Shown: in pieces, positions 33,872 to 45,690 of the stretch
How the letters are laid out: each line of letters starts with the position of its first letter
Position numbering within the stretch: position 1 is the stretch's first letter
DNA from: Conchocele bisecta
Lineage: Eukaryota > Mollusca > Bivalvia > Lucinida > Thyasiridae
NCBI GenBank assembly: GCA_029237695.1
Contig: CM055271.1
Coordinates: 79,185,488-79,249,487, forward strand
Reading direction: 5' to 3'
Length of the DNA stretch: 64,000 nucleotides
Program-made: the position numbers and the translations under genes
The notes under the pieces: generated by a model
Database searches by the model: none
Told to the model about the DNA's origin: nothing
What the model saw: only the letters and a program-made list of their open reading frames with translations

Positions 33872-34358
33872 GTAAGTTATGTGTAATTTATGGAAGTTTT
33901 TGGTCAATGTTAGCAAATTTGTAACTAGTACTACATATTATTATCTATATTGACCTGGCTATACATTTTTACCTCGACTATTCGGCATCGGCGTATTCTT
34001 CACACCTTTGTTAGGGTTTTTGAAATAACTTTTCGCCTACCAGTGTACACCAATAACCACCATCAAAAGTGTGTGAGTATCTTGTACTCCCTCTCTTGAA
34101 AATTATGAAATGAGTATTCAGCTAAAATCAATGATTAAATACTCAAAAAATTCCTCTTATCACTGTTACATACGTAACTTGTAAAATAAAATGAGTTGCT
34201 ACAGTAAATCAACTTATTTAGCGTTCAAGAGTGTAAAATGTTTTTTGTGATCCAGTATATTTTCAGTTGCAGACACATCATCTGATAGTGGGATCCAACA
34301 TATAAAATCATGTGGAAAATTATGTTGGTTCTGTTTCAGCAAACTACTACTAGTACAG

Positions 34359-34804
34359 CAGAAATGACAGTAGCTGAGATTTCTACCATTTTTGCTCCTT
34401 ACACACACGGACCCTTCAATCCTTCACCTTCTGCCCGCAGACGTGTCCCTAGTGGTCGTCGGCCATCTGCTACCATAACCACTAGTACCAGCTCTAGCAG
34501 TAGACATGTGAAGCAAGTCAGCAAGCGGGTTATGGTGTTAAGAAATATGCCCTTGCCAGTTACACGGAGGGTCGATAATATAATTCTTGATGGACAAATT
34601 GTGTTTGAAAAGAACGAAACGGATGTTCAGCACCATATCATTGAGCTCCTGAAGCAGAAATTCCCATCAATTCTGGAGAGTGCCAACATTAGCTTACTCC
34701 GCTGTAACGGGAAACTTCTCACCAGGCCGATATTGCCAGCCACCTTCACATGGTCCGGTGCAGCAATAGCGAAATTTGTAGGCCAAGGGTCACTCTATGT
34801 GCAA
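34359..34804 (+). CDS. Ser/Thr linker and second folded domain exon
   Basis: The frame is open from at least 34310 to donor GTGCAA|gtaagt at 34805. Two acceptors are possible. The stronger tctgtttcag ends at 34339; ctagtacag ends at 34358 and keeps phase with the single base left by exon 33819, so I prefer it. The encoded segment has a Ser/Thr/Pro/Arg-rich linker, then a folded block (VLRNMPLPVTRRVDNIILDG, ISLLRCNGKLL, then TFTWSGAAIAKFVGQGSLYV). The final 'W.G..I....GQG.LYV' resembles an N-terminal domain I associate with HECT-containing proteins of fish and molluscs. That link is tentative and no HECT domain is in the window. Confidence 0.7.
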
Positions 34805-35549
34805 GTAAGTGAAATGTATGCTCTGCAAACTTATGGCCAAATATAAGTCAACAATTAAAGAAAGCCCTTAGTATATAATTAATTGTTAATATAGCGAAAT
34901 ATCATTCAAAGTAATAGACCGTGCTTTTAATATTAAACATGAATTGGACTTAAACTACTCCCTGAACATGAACAAAATTGACAAAAAAATCCTGAAATTG
35001 ATAGATTTCTTTCTTTGTCTATATAAAAAAAAATCTGAAATTTTTAAAACAATAAAAAATACTTCCTGAAATAGAGGAATGAATCCTAAGTGGGGTGGGG
35101 GGGCAATGAGCAGGACCACCATAACAGTAACAATACAACCATAGAAAACTACGGCACAAGTACAGCGGTGGTCACAGAGCCTTCAACATGGCATAAAATG
35201 CACTCCATAACCAGCGGTGTACGGGCCACAAGATGAATAATAACTACACAAAATAAGAAAACAACACAAAATGCAACAGAGGCACCAAAAAACCAATCCC
35301 TCAAAAATGAATCCCTACGAAAACAACGGTCCTAGTACATGTAGTAGAAAACACCATCCCTACCCTGGGGAATTTACACAAATTTATTCCCAACAGTCGG
35401 GAATTTATAGACAGTCGATTTTGGCATTAAAATTTATTTGTCTAAAACCCCAGGTGTTTCCTGCCGCTCCTACGGGCAGGGAAGATATTGATATGTGCAT
35501 TATACAGGTGTTCTGACATACTCTAGTCTACTTTCTATTATAATTTTAG

Positions 35550-35630
35550 CTGATGTCAGAAGTGGACAGTGGTCATGAAGACAGTGAAGATGACTTGCCA
35601 GCCATGAACTTTGGAACCAGACGCACCCAG
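35550..35630 (+). CDS. 81-bp acidic exon
   Basis: Acceptor taattttag ends at 35549 and donor CCCAG|gtattg begins at 35631; 27 codons, phase 0-0. It encodes an acidic disordered segment (EVDSGHEDSEDDLPAMNFG). Like the downstream tandem exons it is exactly 81 bp and phase 0-0, so inclusion or skipping would not shift the frame. Confidence 0.7.
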
Positions 35631-36212
35631 GTATTGCACAATAACACATTTCAACTGGACAAATGTTGGCGGTAATTGTGCTGTCTGATAGATTTCCTTT
35701 CCTTGGTTAAAGGAAACAATAATGGTATGGAATATGCTCTACAAAGGTAATACAATCGCCAAATACATACATGTAAAGAGCACATATCTACAAAATTTTT
35801 AAGTGCATGACAGAAACAAATGGTGACATAGAGAAGCGTGAGTAATTCTGATTTTTAACTCGAATATTCGAAGATGGAGAGCTTATGTCGACACTCAAAT
35901 CTCTGACCCTCGTGACCTGAGCAGGAGCACGGATATCACGGAAAGTCTCCCACCTATATTGTGAAAAATAACCGTGTATTAAAATATGACTAATTAAAAA
36001 TGTGCATTGTTTTTGTATCGGTTGTATTAAACCGAAAAATTTAATGTAAATGTAATGGCGAGAATACTGGACCGAATTGGAAAAATCAATGGAAGTATGC
36101 ATGTATGAGCGATTGTGCTCCTTAGCTTACGGATACAAGAGTTTGAAGTCGGCATAAACTATGCCATAAAGTCTTCCTCCAAAATGCAATTCTGAAATTT
36201 TGTCATGTTATA

Positions 36213-36911
36213 CCCCAGTCACAAATGACGGGCGGTGGGTTTGCGGCGGATTTCTAGCTATTATCAGCCGGGGCCCCACGGGACTCCTTGCGGCTGCCGC
36301 GTCATTTTTTATTTTTTGGCATTTTTTTTGCATCGGGCGGGCACCGAGTTACTTTTAACTTGTACTTAAAACCTGGTGCGGCGTTTCGCATCGCAAACTG
36401 ATCGCCAATCAATCGGTTGATGCCTGCTCGATGCCCGTCCGATGACCGGCTGATTCCCGGCAGGATATCCCAACATCGGGCGGGTGCCGGGCCAAATTTT
36501 TGATAAGTCGGATAGTCCATATATGGGCCAGACGCCGCTCGGACGCCGGTCATGCACCGCCCGGCGTCCGGCCGGTGTCCGGCCGACTTGGCGGCGTCCG
36601 TTCAGAAAACGGCCCTACCTCGGTCGTGGCACAGCCGGCGTCTGCACAACCACCGCTGCCGATGCCCGTCCGGCCGCCGCACGGCGTGCAAGAACATAGT
36701 CAGGTCATCGGACGAGTGCCTACCAGACACCGGCCGATAAACGGACCAATAATTCGATCCCATTTCCAGAAAAGCCGGCCGGCAAACTTTTATTTGTGAT
36801 TGTGACAGAAAAATCGCGCGTTCTCTCTCCGTTCTCAACACGCCGGCCGATGCCTAGAAATCGCACACGCCGCCCGGCCTCTGCGTCATTTGTGACCCGT
36901 CATTTGTGACC
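36213..36911. mobile_element. GC-rich inverted-repeat element (~0.7 kb)
   Basis: Inverted ends GTCACAAATGACGG (about 36217) and CCGTCATTTGTGAC (to about 36910); the right end carries a second copy just inside it. The interior is strongly GC-rich and built of degenerate 'GCCGG', 'CCGAT' and 'GCCCG' words, very unlike the AT-rich surroundings. Open frames there are compositional. It resembles a MITE or foldback element. Target duplication not resolved. Confidence 0.6.
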
Positions 36912-36965
36912 GAGGCATTAATTCCTATCAATGTTCTTGACATTATAAAATGTTTCTTGATACAG

Positions 36966-37046
36966 CCGCCAAGAACTGCAGAGCCGGTGTTATCAACGGC
37001 AGTAACGACGCACATTTCCAGGCCAACTGCTCATCGCCCTGCAACC
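36966..37046 (+). CDS. Tandem 81-bp Ser/Thr/Pro exon, copy 1
   Basis: Acceptor cttgatacag ends at 36965; donor CAACC|gtgagt begins at 37047. It has 27 codons of a Pro/Thr/Ser/Ala-rich segment (PPRTAEPVLSTAVTT..., ending RPAT), phase 0-0. The exon and its intron are repeated at 37601, 37973 and 38575. Confidence 0.75.
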
Positions 37047-37600
37047 GTGAGTAAATGCTCAAATCCACATTTAAAACATAAATTTTGTGAAGATATAACC
37101 AATTTGTCCATGGACCATCAAACATCATGATACATGACTTGTACAATGTATACTATGTTAAAGGTGGGATTCCGACATACATAATGGCTTTATATCTAAT
37201 TTGAAATAAAAAATTAGAAGGCACTCGTTCATGGCATGCCTAGAACGTATACCATATGACTGGAATGTATTTTGTAGCAGAGAGTACATTGGGGTTACTT
37301 CAGATTTTAAAACTCTGTCCCGTGGACAGAGTTATTTGGTGATGTTACGTAGGCCCCTTATATTCCACCGTTTTAGTTATACTTTAATAGTACGGGCATA
37401 TAAGAGTAAACAATTGTTTTATGGCAGGTCCGCATCAATGGTGGGCATCACTATGTATACATAGGTTTTGCAAACCTGCTGCGTTGTTGCATAATCGTTT
37501 AATTTCACATTACTAGTTTATAATGATCCGAATTGTACTTTAAATTTTGCCAATTATTTATTTGCATAAATTTGGTTTGAATGATGCGTATGTGATACAG

Positions 37601-37681
37601 CCGTCAAGTACTGCAGAGCCGTTGTTATCAACGGCAGTAACGACGTCCGTTTCCATGCCAACCGCTCATCGCCCTGCAACC
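37601..37681 (+). CDS. Tandem 81-bp exon, copy 2
   Basis: Same splice sites (gtgatacag acceptor, CAACC|gtgagt donor) and length as copy 1, with a few substitutions (CCGTCAAGTACTGC start). The frame is intact. Confidence 0.75.
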
Positions 37682-37972
37682 GTGAGTAAATGATCAAATC
37701 TGGTGTTGTCTTATTCTTGTCTTGTGCCATGATCATCTTTGCACAGTGAATCTTCTTGTTGCCCCATGCCATAATATATTCATCTGCATGGTGTATTTGT
37801 CAATATGTTACTAGTTTATAATGATCCGAATTGTACTTTAAATGCTGCATCCTCTCGAACATGCACTCGTCCGACGTTTAACCAGACAAGTCTTGTTTTT
37901 CATTTATGCACATGCATTTTGCTATTGATTTATTTGCATAAATTTGCTTTGAACGATGCGTATGTGATACAG

Positions 37973-38048
37973 CAGAACTGCAGAGCCGGTGTTATCAACG
38001 GCAGTAACGACGTCCGTTTCCAGGCCAACTGCTGATCGCCCTGCAACC
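37973..38048 (+). pseudogene. Tandem exon, copy 3, 5-bp shorter
   Basis: The acceptor tgatacag is retained, but five bases of the exon's first codons are missing, giving 76 bp and a frameshift if included. The donor CAACC|gtgagt is intact. It may be skipped, or the deletion may be a sequence error. Confidence 0.65.
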
Positions 38049-38574
38049 GTGAGTAAATGATCAAATCCACATTTCTTTATGTTTTAATAGGAAGAAATTC
38101 CTTACAGATTAGTTTTTGCCTTAGAAATTGTAAAAAAAAATAAAAAAATCTATGGTCACCATACAGCTAGCCTGTTTGTGGTTAAAAAGTTTTAAACACC
38201 ACTAATCGATGACACCAAATAGTTCCAGTAATATGTATTAGTGATCACACCCCCGAAAACACCCTTCAAAGTATGCCAACACAGGAAATGAAGGCCGATT
38301 ACATTAGTTTACATATTATGTCTAGACATTGGTAATTGCATGACTGAGGATGCTGGTGTTGTCTTATTCTTGTCTTGTGCCATGATCATCTTTGCACAGT
38401 GAATCTTCTTGTTGCCCCATGCCCTAATATATTCATCTGCATGGTGTATTTGTCAATATGTTACTAGTTTATAATGATCCGAATTGTACTTTAAATGCTG
38501 CATCCTCTCGAACATGCACTCGTCCGACGTTTAACCAGACAAGTCTTGCTTTGAATGATGCGTATGTGATACAG

Positions 38575-38655
38575 CCGCCAAGAACTGCAGAGCCGGTGTT
38601 ATCAACGGCAGTAACGACGTCCGTTTCCAGGCCAACTGCTGATCGCCCTGCAACC
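38575..38655 (+). CDS. Tandem 81-bp exon, copy 4, splice donor hit by transposon
   Basis: The exon is intact with acceptor gtgatacag. The donor begins GTGA but the next base is the first base of the 7.8-kb transposon, so the +5 G and following consensus (GTGAGTAAATG in the other copies) are replaced by TAGTC. The displaced half 'TGAGTAAATG' lies after the transposon at 46477. Confidence 0.8.
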
Positions 38656-39708
38656 GTGATAGTCGAGTTGCCAGATTGAGGACCATGTTATTGTGAGAAG
38701 TGTATTGTTTTTTCATGGTTTCATACTCACATGGGTCTATGGAAAAAATTTAGCTTGGTTGTCCAAGCGACAACTTTGGGGAACTCCCATAATTTGCATA
38801 AATCCAAGATGGCCGCCGCGGACGAGGGTGAAATATAACTTTTTGACTAGTCAACTTAGAATCACATGTGATACCTCTTTTCTATATAATTTTGACCCGA
38901 GGAATCCATTTCTGTCGTCAGTTCTGTAATTGGTGTACCATGTAAGGTCAGAGGTCAAGTTCAAGGTCATTTTCAGTCAAAAAATAGTAAAATTATGATT
39001 AATGCCCTAATGAACCAATTATAATGACTTTGAGTGTCCATCTCCTGATTTGCCATTGCTCTTTATCAATTAATTGACATTTACTAGCGATTCAGGGTCA
39101 ATGTCCTGCTGTAGGGGTCAAGGTCACGTTAATTTGGACCATGATAAGGTGCACCAAATCATTAAAATGCCATATATCCGATAATAATTAACCGATTTTG
39201 AAGGACTTTGAGTCTATTTCATACTTTTTCATGATGCCGAGTTGACTGACAAGTGTTTCAGTATGACTGGCTGATATATTGATTGATTGATATATTATTT
39301 GATGACTGGATGAATGGAAAGTTACGTCCGTATAACAACCAGTGTGTCGTACACCTTCATGTGGGATTCGCCAAATCAGCACTGCACAGCCCAGACTTTC
39401 GATAGCATGCCCAGAGGCCATGTGCCGTTATAACACCATATCACTTAGCCACATTCCGTATAAGGGGTATAAACTGATTCAATTATCACGGACACAAAAC
39501 CATAAGGGCCGAACCAGGTGAAATTTAATTTCCGAAAGGATGAACAAGCACTGCAGGCGATCCACCCCACACCACTGGGGTGACGGCAAAACTAACATAG
39601 CCTTATGGTCGTACTGTTACGGATAATTACTAAAGTCAAGCATCCATAAAGCACAAGTAGAGTTTAGCATAGTAGCCCTTATCATTAACGTTATGTTATA
39701 TTAACAAA

Positions 39709-41631
39709 TCAAGCATTGCGCAATCCTATATATTCATCATAAGAATCAAATGAACTGGTATTGTCAACTTCCTCGTCTACTTCCAGTCTCCCATCATCCA
39801 CCTCGATTTCATCCTCCGCTACTAGTCTCCTGAATGGGTTAAAGCATCCGTCACTGCATGTACACGCGCAGTACACAGTGCATGAGATCTTGCCATGGTG
39901 ACAGCTGCAACTTCCTGTACTGCATGCCTTCCCCTCCGCCTTGCAGCCGCACCGCACTACATCCATGAGATCCTTGGGTCCTGGTGGCTGGTCAGAGATT
40001 GCTGGTGCTGGGATGTCGTCTTTAATGTCCCACCATACTTCGTGATGTCAAGTTCAGGTGGAGCCTGCTGGTCAGCCGATTTAGCAAGTATTGTCTGTAG
40101 ATGGGCGCGCAAAATGTGGAGGAAGAGATTGTCCTCAGTTGGTGGGAGCGACATGAGTTTGAGCAGCTTTCCAGATTTCCCTGTGTACAGACGGTACCAC
40201 CTCGCCTCACTCATTGTGGTTTCCTGTCGCTGCCCATAAAGAGCACCGAAGAATGCCTGGCCAGCTTCCATCAGCTGCGCATTGGTTGCATCAAGCTCCC
40301 CTAAGGCTGAGTACAGACCAGGGAAGTCTCCAGCTCGCAGCGTCTTCAAGGCCGACACTTTCCCCTTGCCGTACAGGTATGATGTGGTATCTGAGCCAGT
40401 AAGGTAATGCATTCCCAGGATCTGTAGGCACTTTGGGCCGAGGTTGGGCACAGGTGGCATTGATATCCCATACAGTTCCATTCCATAGCTCCATCTGCAC
40501 TGTGGCCTGGATATTGTGTGCATACACAAAGTAGACGAGCAGCACGAATACATCAGTGTCATCTGAGAGGATACGGATCACTCGCGCGTCGGACTCGGCA
40601 GCCATGAGTAGAAACGAGATGATCGTAATGTCCGCTTCATCATGAGCGAACACACCATCGGTATGGCTCTCCAATGTGACGCCTTCGCCGAAGCTGAACT
40701 TACTTAGCACTTTCGATAGTTGCAACTTGTTGTGCTTATTCCTCATGATGGTATCTCGACTGGGCAGCGGTGTGTTGATGGTGAGGTCGTAGCAGATGGA
40801 ACCGAGGCCAGCACGTCGCATCCGCTCATGGTCCTTCGCAGAAACGTCGTGGTATTTGTCGAAGACTAAGACCTTATCGCCAGTTAGAGAGGACAATCTG
40901 GTCTTGATGGACTCCACGAGGACGGACGCGTCTCCTCTGAATGGCCAAACGATGTGGTAGAGGAGTTGGCTCACATCGACAATGGTGACGTCAGCTGGTG
41001 GTGGTTGTAGTGTCGGCACGCAGAGTTTGTGGGCCAGTGGTGCTTTGCTGCCTTTCCTTAGGCGACCATATTCGTCAATAAGGGATGGGGGTACCGGGCA
41101 CAGCTCGTACTGGAAGATGGGTGCTAGCTCTATCTGCCGTTGCTGTCCGACGGTTAACAGTCTGAGGAAGATAGTCTCTAGGTCGTAGATTGTCTTATCC
41201 CCCACTTTCACACCTTTTTTCATGTGCTCCATAGTCTTGATGGGGCTAGAGATGGTTGCATGGAATCCGTTGGGGAGAGATGCCCTGAACTCTGCAGACA
41301 TTCTCTCGCCTATGTCGACCGATAGCGTAACATTCACCTCGGCTTCAAGAGGAGCAAATCCACCGTTGGCGATGTTGTAGAGGTGTGGCGACTTATTCTC
41401 CAGCGGATGAGACATTTTGGACAGCTCGATCGCGATTCGACGTCGGTCATCTGCATCCATCTCTCTCCTCTTCTTCCCCTCCTCCTTGTGACGTGGTCCA
41501 CTTTTTGTATTACTAGCTTCGCTCTCCTTGACTGGGGGATCAGGATAGACGTGTTCCATGGTGTCTGAGATGTAGGCGGTGACAGGAAACGAGTCAATCC
41601 ACTCTGCGACCATCTCTGGAGAAAGGGTCAT
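39709..41631 (-). CDS. Element 1 C-terminal region: PIN/XPG-like motifs plus Cys-rich tail
   Basis: A 446-codon minus frame (41631-40291) passes into 40562-39957 and 39966-39709 through two frame changes. Acidic motifs occur in the order DEADITIIS, SDDTDVFVLL and TGSDTTSYLYGKGK, matching the succession of Asp/Glu motifs and the 'GxD...G.GK' helix-hairpin signature of PIN/FEN/XPG-type nucleases. The catalytic role is inferred. The C-terminus holds a dense Cys cluster (CGCKAEGKACSTGSCSCHHG, CACTCSDGC), like CXC-type metal-binding domains, then an acidic tail. Element 2 lacks the Cys cluster. Confidence 0.65.
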
Positions 41632-42731
41632 ACCCTTGAGGCCTCCTTGCCGATCGAATGGCAGTTTGTTCCCCGAACCTGGTCAAGCTCACGCCATTCC
41701 AGCTGCCCTCCAGGTGACGACACACGAAGGCACCTGACATGAGCTCCGTCTTGGCTACGGGTGGCAGCAGGTGGCGCATCTCGAGAACGTGCTGGGTGAT
41801 ATAGCGGGCGTAGTGGTGGTGGCCAGCAGCGAAGAAGTAGGGGAGCATACGCTCGAGCGTGAGCTGCTGCAGCAGGAAATTTCCTTCTCTCTCGCTACGA
41901 ATCAGCTGATGGACGAGCTGAGTAGGACTTGATCAGGTTATCGACCCAGTGCCTGCCAGTTGGATGTTGCCGACATGTCTCTAGGTAGTCGTCCATGTCC
42001 TGAAATGTCTTGGGACCAGTGGTGAGGGAGTAGCTCAGAAGAGTAGTCGAAACCATCCGAACGCTCGCATGGCCCGAACCCAAGACTTGCCGCTCATGAT
42101 TCCCGCTATCCCTCCGAACGCTGAACTGATGAGAGGCTCAACACCTGAACCGCACATGAGTTTGCCGATGCAGCCACAGAAGGACTGCACGTGCATGATT
42201 CCTGGCCTGAGGATGATGTTTTTGAAGCGATCAATGTCATTCCACTTGATTTGGCAGGCCACCATGTACAGCTGCATGTCGACGGAGATGTGGACATATG
42301 ACATCCCCATGTCAGCCAATGACGTCTCAAGGTACTGCAGCGAAGTCAGCACTGTGTCCGGGTGAGAGGCTTTGGCGTCGATAAGGGGTCCGAACATGTA
42401 GGTACTCGCTGGCTTCATCTGAGCTGGATCATAACGTGCCTCCTGATTATTGAATCCACCCCACTCCATTGCGTTCTCGTTTGTGTTGAGCGTGTTTAGC
42501 CCACTTCATGTCCTTCTCTTGCGCAGTAGTTAGACTCGCCTGCCGATCAGAAGCTTCTTCATAGGAGATGCCAGAGGTGACATATACAGCTGGAGGTTTC
42601 ACCTTGGTCGGCCCGGTGTAGTGCTGCAGAGGAAGGCTGCCCGACGAACTGCTGCTGGTCCTAGACTGGGCGGGCTTTCTTAGAGAGTCTGGGAATGATG
42701 AGACTGCTCTTCCCTGGCTGAGCACGGCCAT
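41594..42731 (-). pseudogene. Element 1 central region (broken frames)
   Basis: Minus frames 42731-42447, 42469-42035, 42083-41895 and 41848-41594 follow on from each other with small frame changes. The start at 42731 (MAVLSQGR) is preceded by a 'ttacag'-like acceptor, so 42740-43275 is probably intron or insertion. Segments such as GVEPLISSAFGGIAGIMSGK and MLPYFFAAGHHHYARYITQ correspond in place to the alpha-helical middle of element 2. No known domain is recognised. Confidence 0.55.
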
Positions 42732-43079
42732 ACTCCAGAATACCTGTAATTAAACCACAAGCATTGCTTAAAACGTGGGTCGTGACCATAAGATTAGGCT
42801 TCTATACCAGCATTGGCTGTATCGGCCAGTCTCTGCTATTGATCATTACAACATTGTTGGTCTAGATACTAATTTTGAACATGCTATATGTGTCCTCTTC
42901 TGTCTGGATAGGACCCACAAAACGAATGCATTGGGTAGGATTTGTTACTAATGTTGAACTGACTTATACGATAGCACAATCAATTTTTATGTTAATACTC
43001 TGCATTTTATCTACTTTACATTTTGATTTATGAGCATGTGGTACAACTGAGCAACGTGACGTCAAAACGATAAACTTCC

Positions 43080-43260
43080 CAAACAGAAATCGCAAGCTTA
43101 TTCTGTAAGCTTGCAGCAAGCTTGCCTTGCAGCAAGTTTGCAGCAAGCTAAGAATACTAGCTTGCGGTAAGCTTGCTGCAAGCGCGCAGTTGAAACGCGC
43201 GGCAAGGTAGTCGCAAGCTAGTATTTTGGTTTTGGGGGGTTCGCCCAATATAATGTAGCG
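43080..43260. repeat. GCAAGCTT-rich hairpin-forming segment
   Basis: 'aagcttgc', 'gcaagctt' and 'agcttgcggtaagcttgctgcaagc' recur in both orientations over about 130 bp, in the non-coding gap between the N-terminal and central coding parts of element 1. It can fold into several hairpins. It might be an inserted MITE. Confidence 0.5.
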
Positions 43261-43274
43261 AACATTAAGTGGTT

Positions 43275-44755
43275 TCAATGAAAGTAACTTGTGAAATTTT
43301 CAAGGGCGATATACTGGTTGTAAGAAATGTCTATACCTGCGGGATGAGGTTGCTGGAATTCATGTGAGAGGACATGGGTAGTACGTCGACCATTGGGCGT
43401 GAACACCTGGAGATCGAGATTGTCAAACCATGCGAAGATAACGCCGACAGTTCTACACAACCCCATGAACCGGTGGAGAAGCTGTGCATTGTCACACAGA
43501 AAGTGAGCGGCCGATTTTCGGAATCTGAGGACCTCGTCGTATGAGGTTGTGAAACCGTGTTCATGGAGGAGCCTGAGAAGTTCGGAACTGCCATGTCGGT
43601 GCTGCAGTTTGACGGCCAGTCCTAATGTTGTCTGATTTCTGGTACCTGTAACGTGACTCTGAATTGACTGGCTCAGACTAAGAGATTTCTTGGTCACTTC
43701 ACCACCGGAAACCAGGTCCGAAATTAACTTCAACAAGGTTGAGCTTGTCGCCTTGATTGTGTTGGCCTTTGTAAACTCTGATAGGTCGTAATTGGCACTA
43801 TTGTACTTGACGACCGTGCTTCCTTCCTGATCTGCCTCACCACGGAATCGATGCTGGCCTCATCTGTGCACTTACACTTACTACCTTGAGACATTTAGCA
43901 AAGCACTCACGGTAACCAACAATGGAAGCACATCCGTCTACCCGAACAACGATAACGTCTTTGCTCATACAGTCTGTCAGCTTTCCGAAACATGTCACGT
44001 CGACAGAGCTCGCCACCTAGATCAGAGTACAGGGAATGTAGTTCAACACTGTTCCATATTCTAGAACTGTCATGGTTCATGCACCCAATGACTTGCTTCA
44101 GAGCATTTTCATCTACACTACCAGTTGGCAAATCAGCATATTTGGGGATTTTCATGAAACTGTTATAGCAGCGTACATGGTACTTGCACTCGGCGGAAGG
44201 TAGGTCATACACAAAAGCAATGTGCAACTTGACCTTTCTAGCGATATCGTCATTTACGTTGCTCAGCAACATCAAGGATGACATCTTGCAAAGTTGGGAG
44301 TGGGTTATGTTCTTTGTCAAAACGTTCTTTTGTTAAACACTCACGAACACGGTCCCATCTCTCTGGGTGTCTCTCATCCACGGGTAAACATTCATCACCA
44401 CAGAATATACAATCACGTTTGTAATCGAACACACCAGTTGTCTGAGTATGAGATCTAGTCGTCACCCTACCACCCTCATCTGCAGCCTTTCTTTTCTGTG
44501 ACTTTTTACGTCTCTCAATAATAAATTTTGATGTATAAGTACAGTAGCAGCCTTTGTGGCAGACTATGATTGCGGCATCACCACCATCATTAATAATGTC
44601 CTGTAGCTTAGTCTGCAGTTCATCATCTCCACGGCTTTGGCGGAGTCGATGAGCCTGTTGATCCCACGCTCACCGAATTGTGTATCGTCTCCACCTCCGT
44701 GACACACTGGGAGAAGACATCTCGAGTCAGCCATACCTGAAATAGCAAAACAGAT
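43275..44755 (-). pseudogene. Element 1 N-terminal region with zinc-binding domain (broken frames)
   Basis: Several overlapping minus frames: about 44755-44560 (start MADSRCLLPVCHGGG after a tttcag acceptor), 44465-44250 (CIFCGDECLPVDERHPERWDR), 44320-43907 (CKYHVRCYNSF) and 43736-43275. The order C-x2-C, HPER, then H-x3-C defines a zinc-finger-like block shared with element 2 (CVWCMKPKDHKHPER, YHHKCW). It probably binds DNA; the role is inferred. Breaks at about 44470, 44290 and 43740-43905. Confidence 0.6.
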
Positions 44756-45690
44756 ACTGCATTTTGAAGGTTTGAGGTGGATTTTTGTGGACCCAGATGA
44801 TATTGACCTTGAATGATAGTACATGTATATGACATTGAACCCAAAATTAAAGGACAACGAAAATAACTCGTTTCACAGTAGAATCTGAAAAGTTAAATGT
44901 AATTAAATAAAAGTTTACATATGCATTTGTAATTACAATTGTTTCAGTTAATTAGTAAAATAATTGCAAGACCAACACTAAAAAAAAAATGGCCAGGGGT
45001 TCCCCTAGGGCGAGCCATTTCAGTTTTCCTCCAACCCTTTACCCGGGACATCATAAAATGTCCATCCCGTGGAAAATATCAACACGCGAACACCAATGAC
45101 ACAACTATTTACAATAGTATATGAACAAGGGACCAGCATTGAGAACTAGATTTGCGATATTCTGGACATACTTATGTTGTATCATGTTATAATAAGTTAT
45201 AATTACCGCAAGATGTACGATATCATTTAGTCGGCGATGAGCCTGTTGATCCCACGCTCACCGAATTGTGTATCGTATCCACCTCCGTGACACACTGGGA
45301 GAAGACATCTCGAGTCAGCCATACCTGAAATAGCAAAACAGAATATGAAAAATGTAAATGAAAATTAAAATAAAAGTTTACATATACATTTGTTAATTAA
45401 AATTGTTTCAGTGAATTAGTAAAAATATTCCAAGTCCAACCCTAAAAAAAAATTGGCCAGGGGTTCCCCTAGGGCGGAGCCATTTCAGTTTTCCCCCCCC
45501 CCAACCCTTTACCCGGGACATCATAAAATGTCCCTCCCGTGGAAAATATCAACACGCGAAAACCAATGACACAAATATTTACATTAATATATGAACAAGG
45601 GACCAGCATTGAGAACTAGATTTGCGATATTCTGGACATACTTATGTTGTATCATGTTATGATAAGTTCTGCTTACCGCTAGAACGTGGA
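44640..45690 (-). repeat. ~590-bp direct duplication of element 1 5' region
   Basis: 44640-45180 and 45234-45690 match: both have 'gatgagcctgttgatcccac', 'gacatctcgagtcagccatacctgaaa', 'ggccaggggttcccctaggg' and 'gggaccagcattgagaacta'. It duplicates the start exon of the transposon protein and its upstream intron or promoter. Confidence 0.75.

Larger units (their letters stand above)
37500..38660 (+). repeat. ~650-bp tandem genomic repeats carrying the 81-bp exon
   Basis: Intron blocks recur: 'gtgttgtcttattcttgtct' at about 37702 and 38355, and 'ttactagtttataatgatcc' at about 37510, 37807 and 38460. The exon array therefore arose by tandem duplication of exon plus intron, some copies with internal loss. 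Confidence 0.7.

Noticed and set aside
33363..33875. Plus-strand frames between UBL exons
   Set aside because: They cross a recognised splice acceptor (33818) and donor (33871) and have no coding pattern outside that exon.
36302..36841. Several overlapping Arg/Pro/Gly-rich frames
   Set aside because: They occur in all frames of a GC-rich foldback element, as expected from composition alone.
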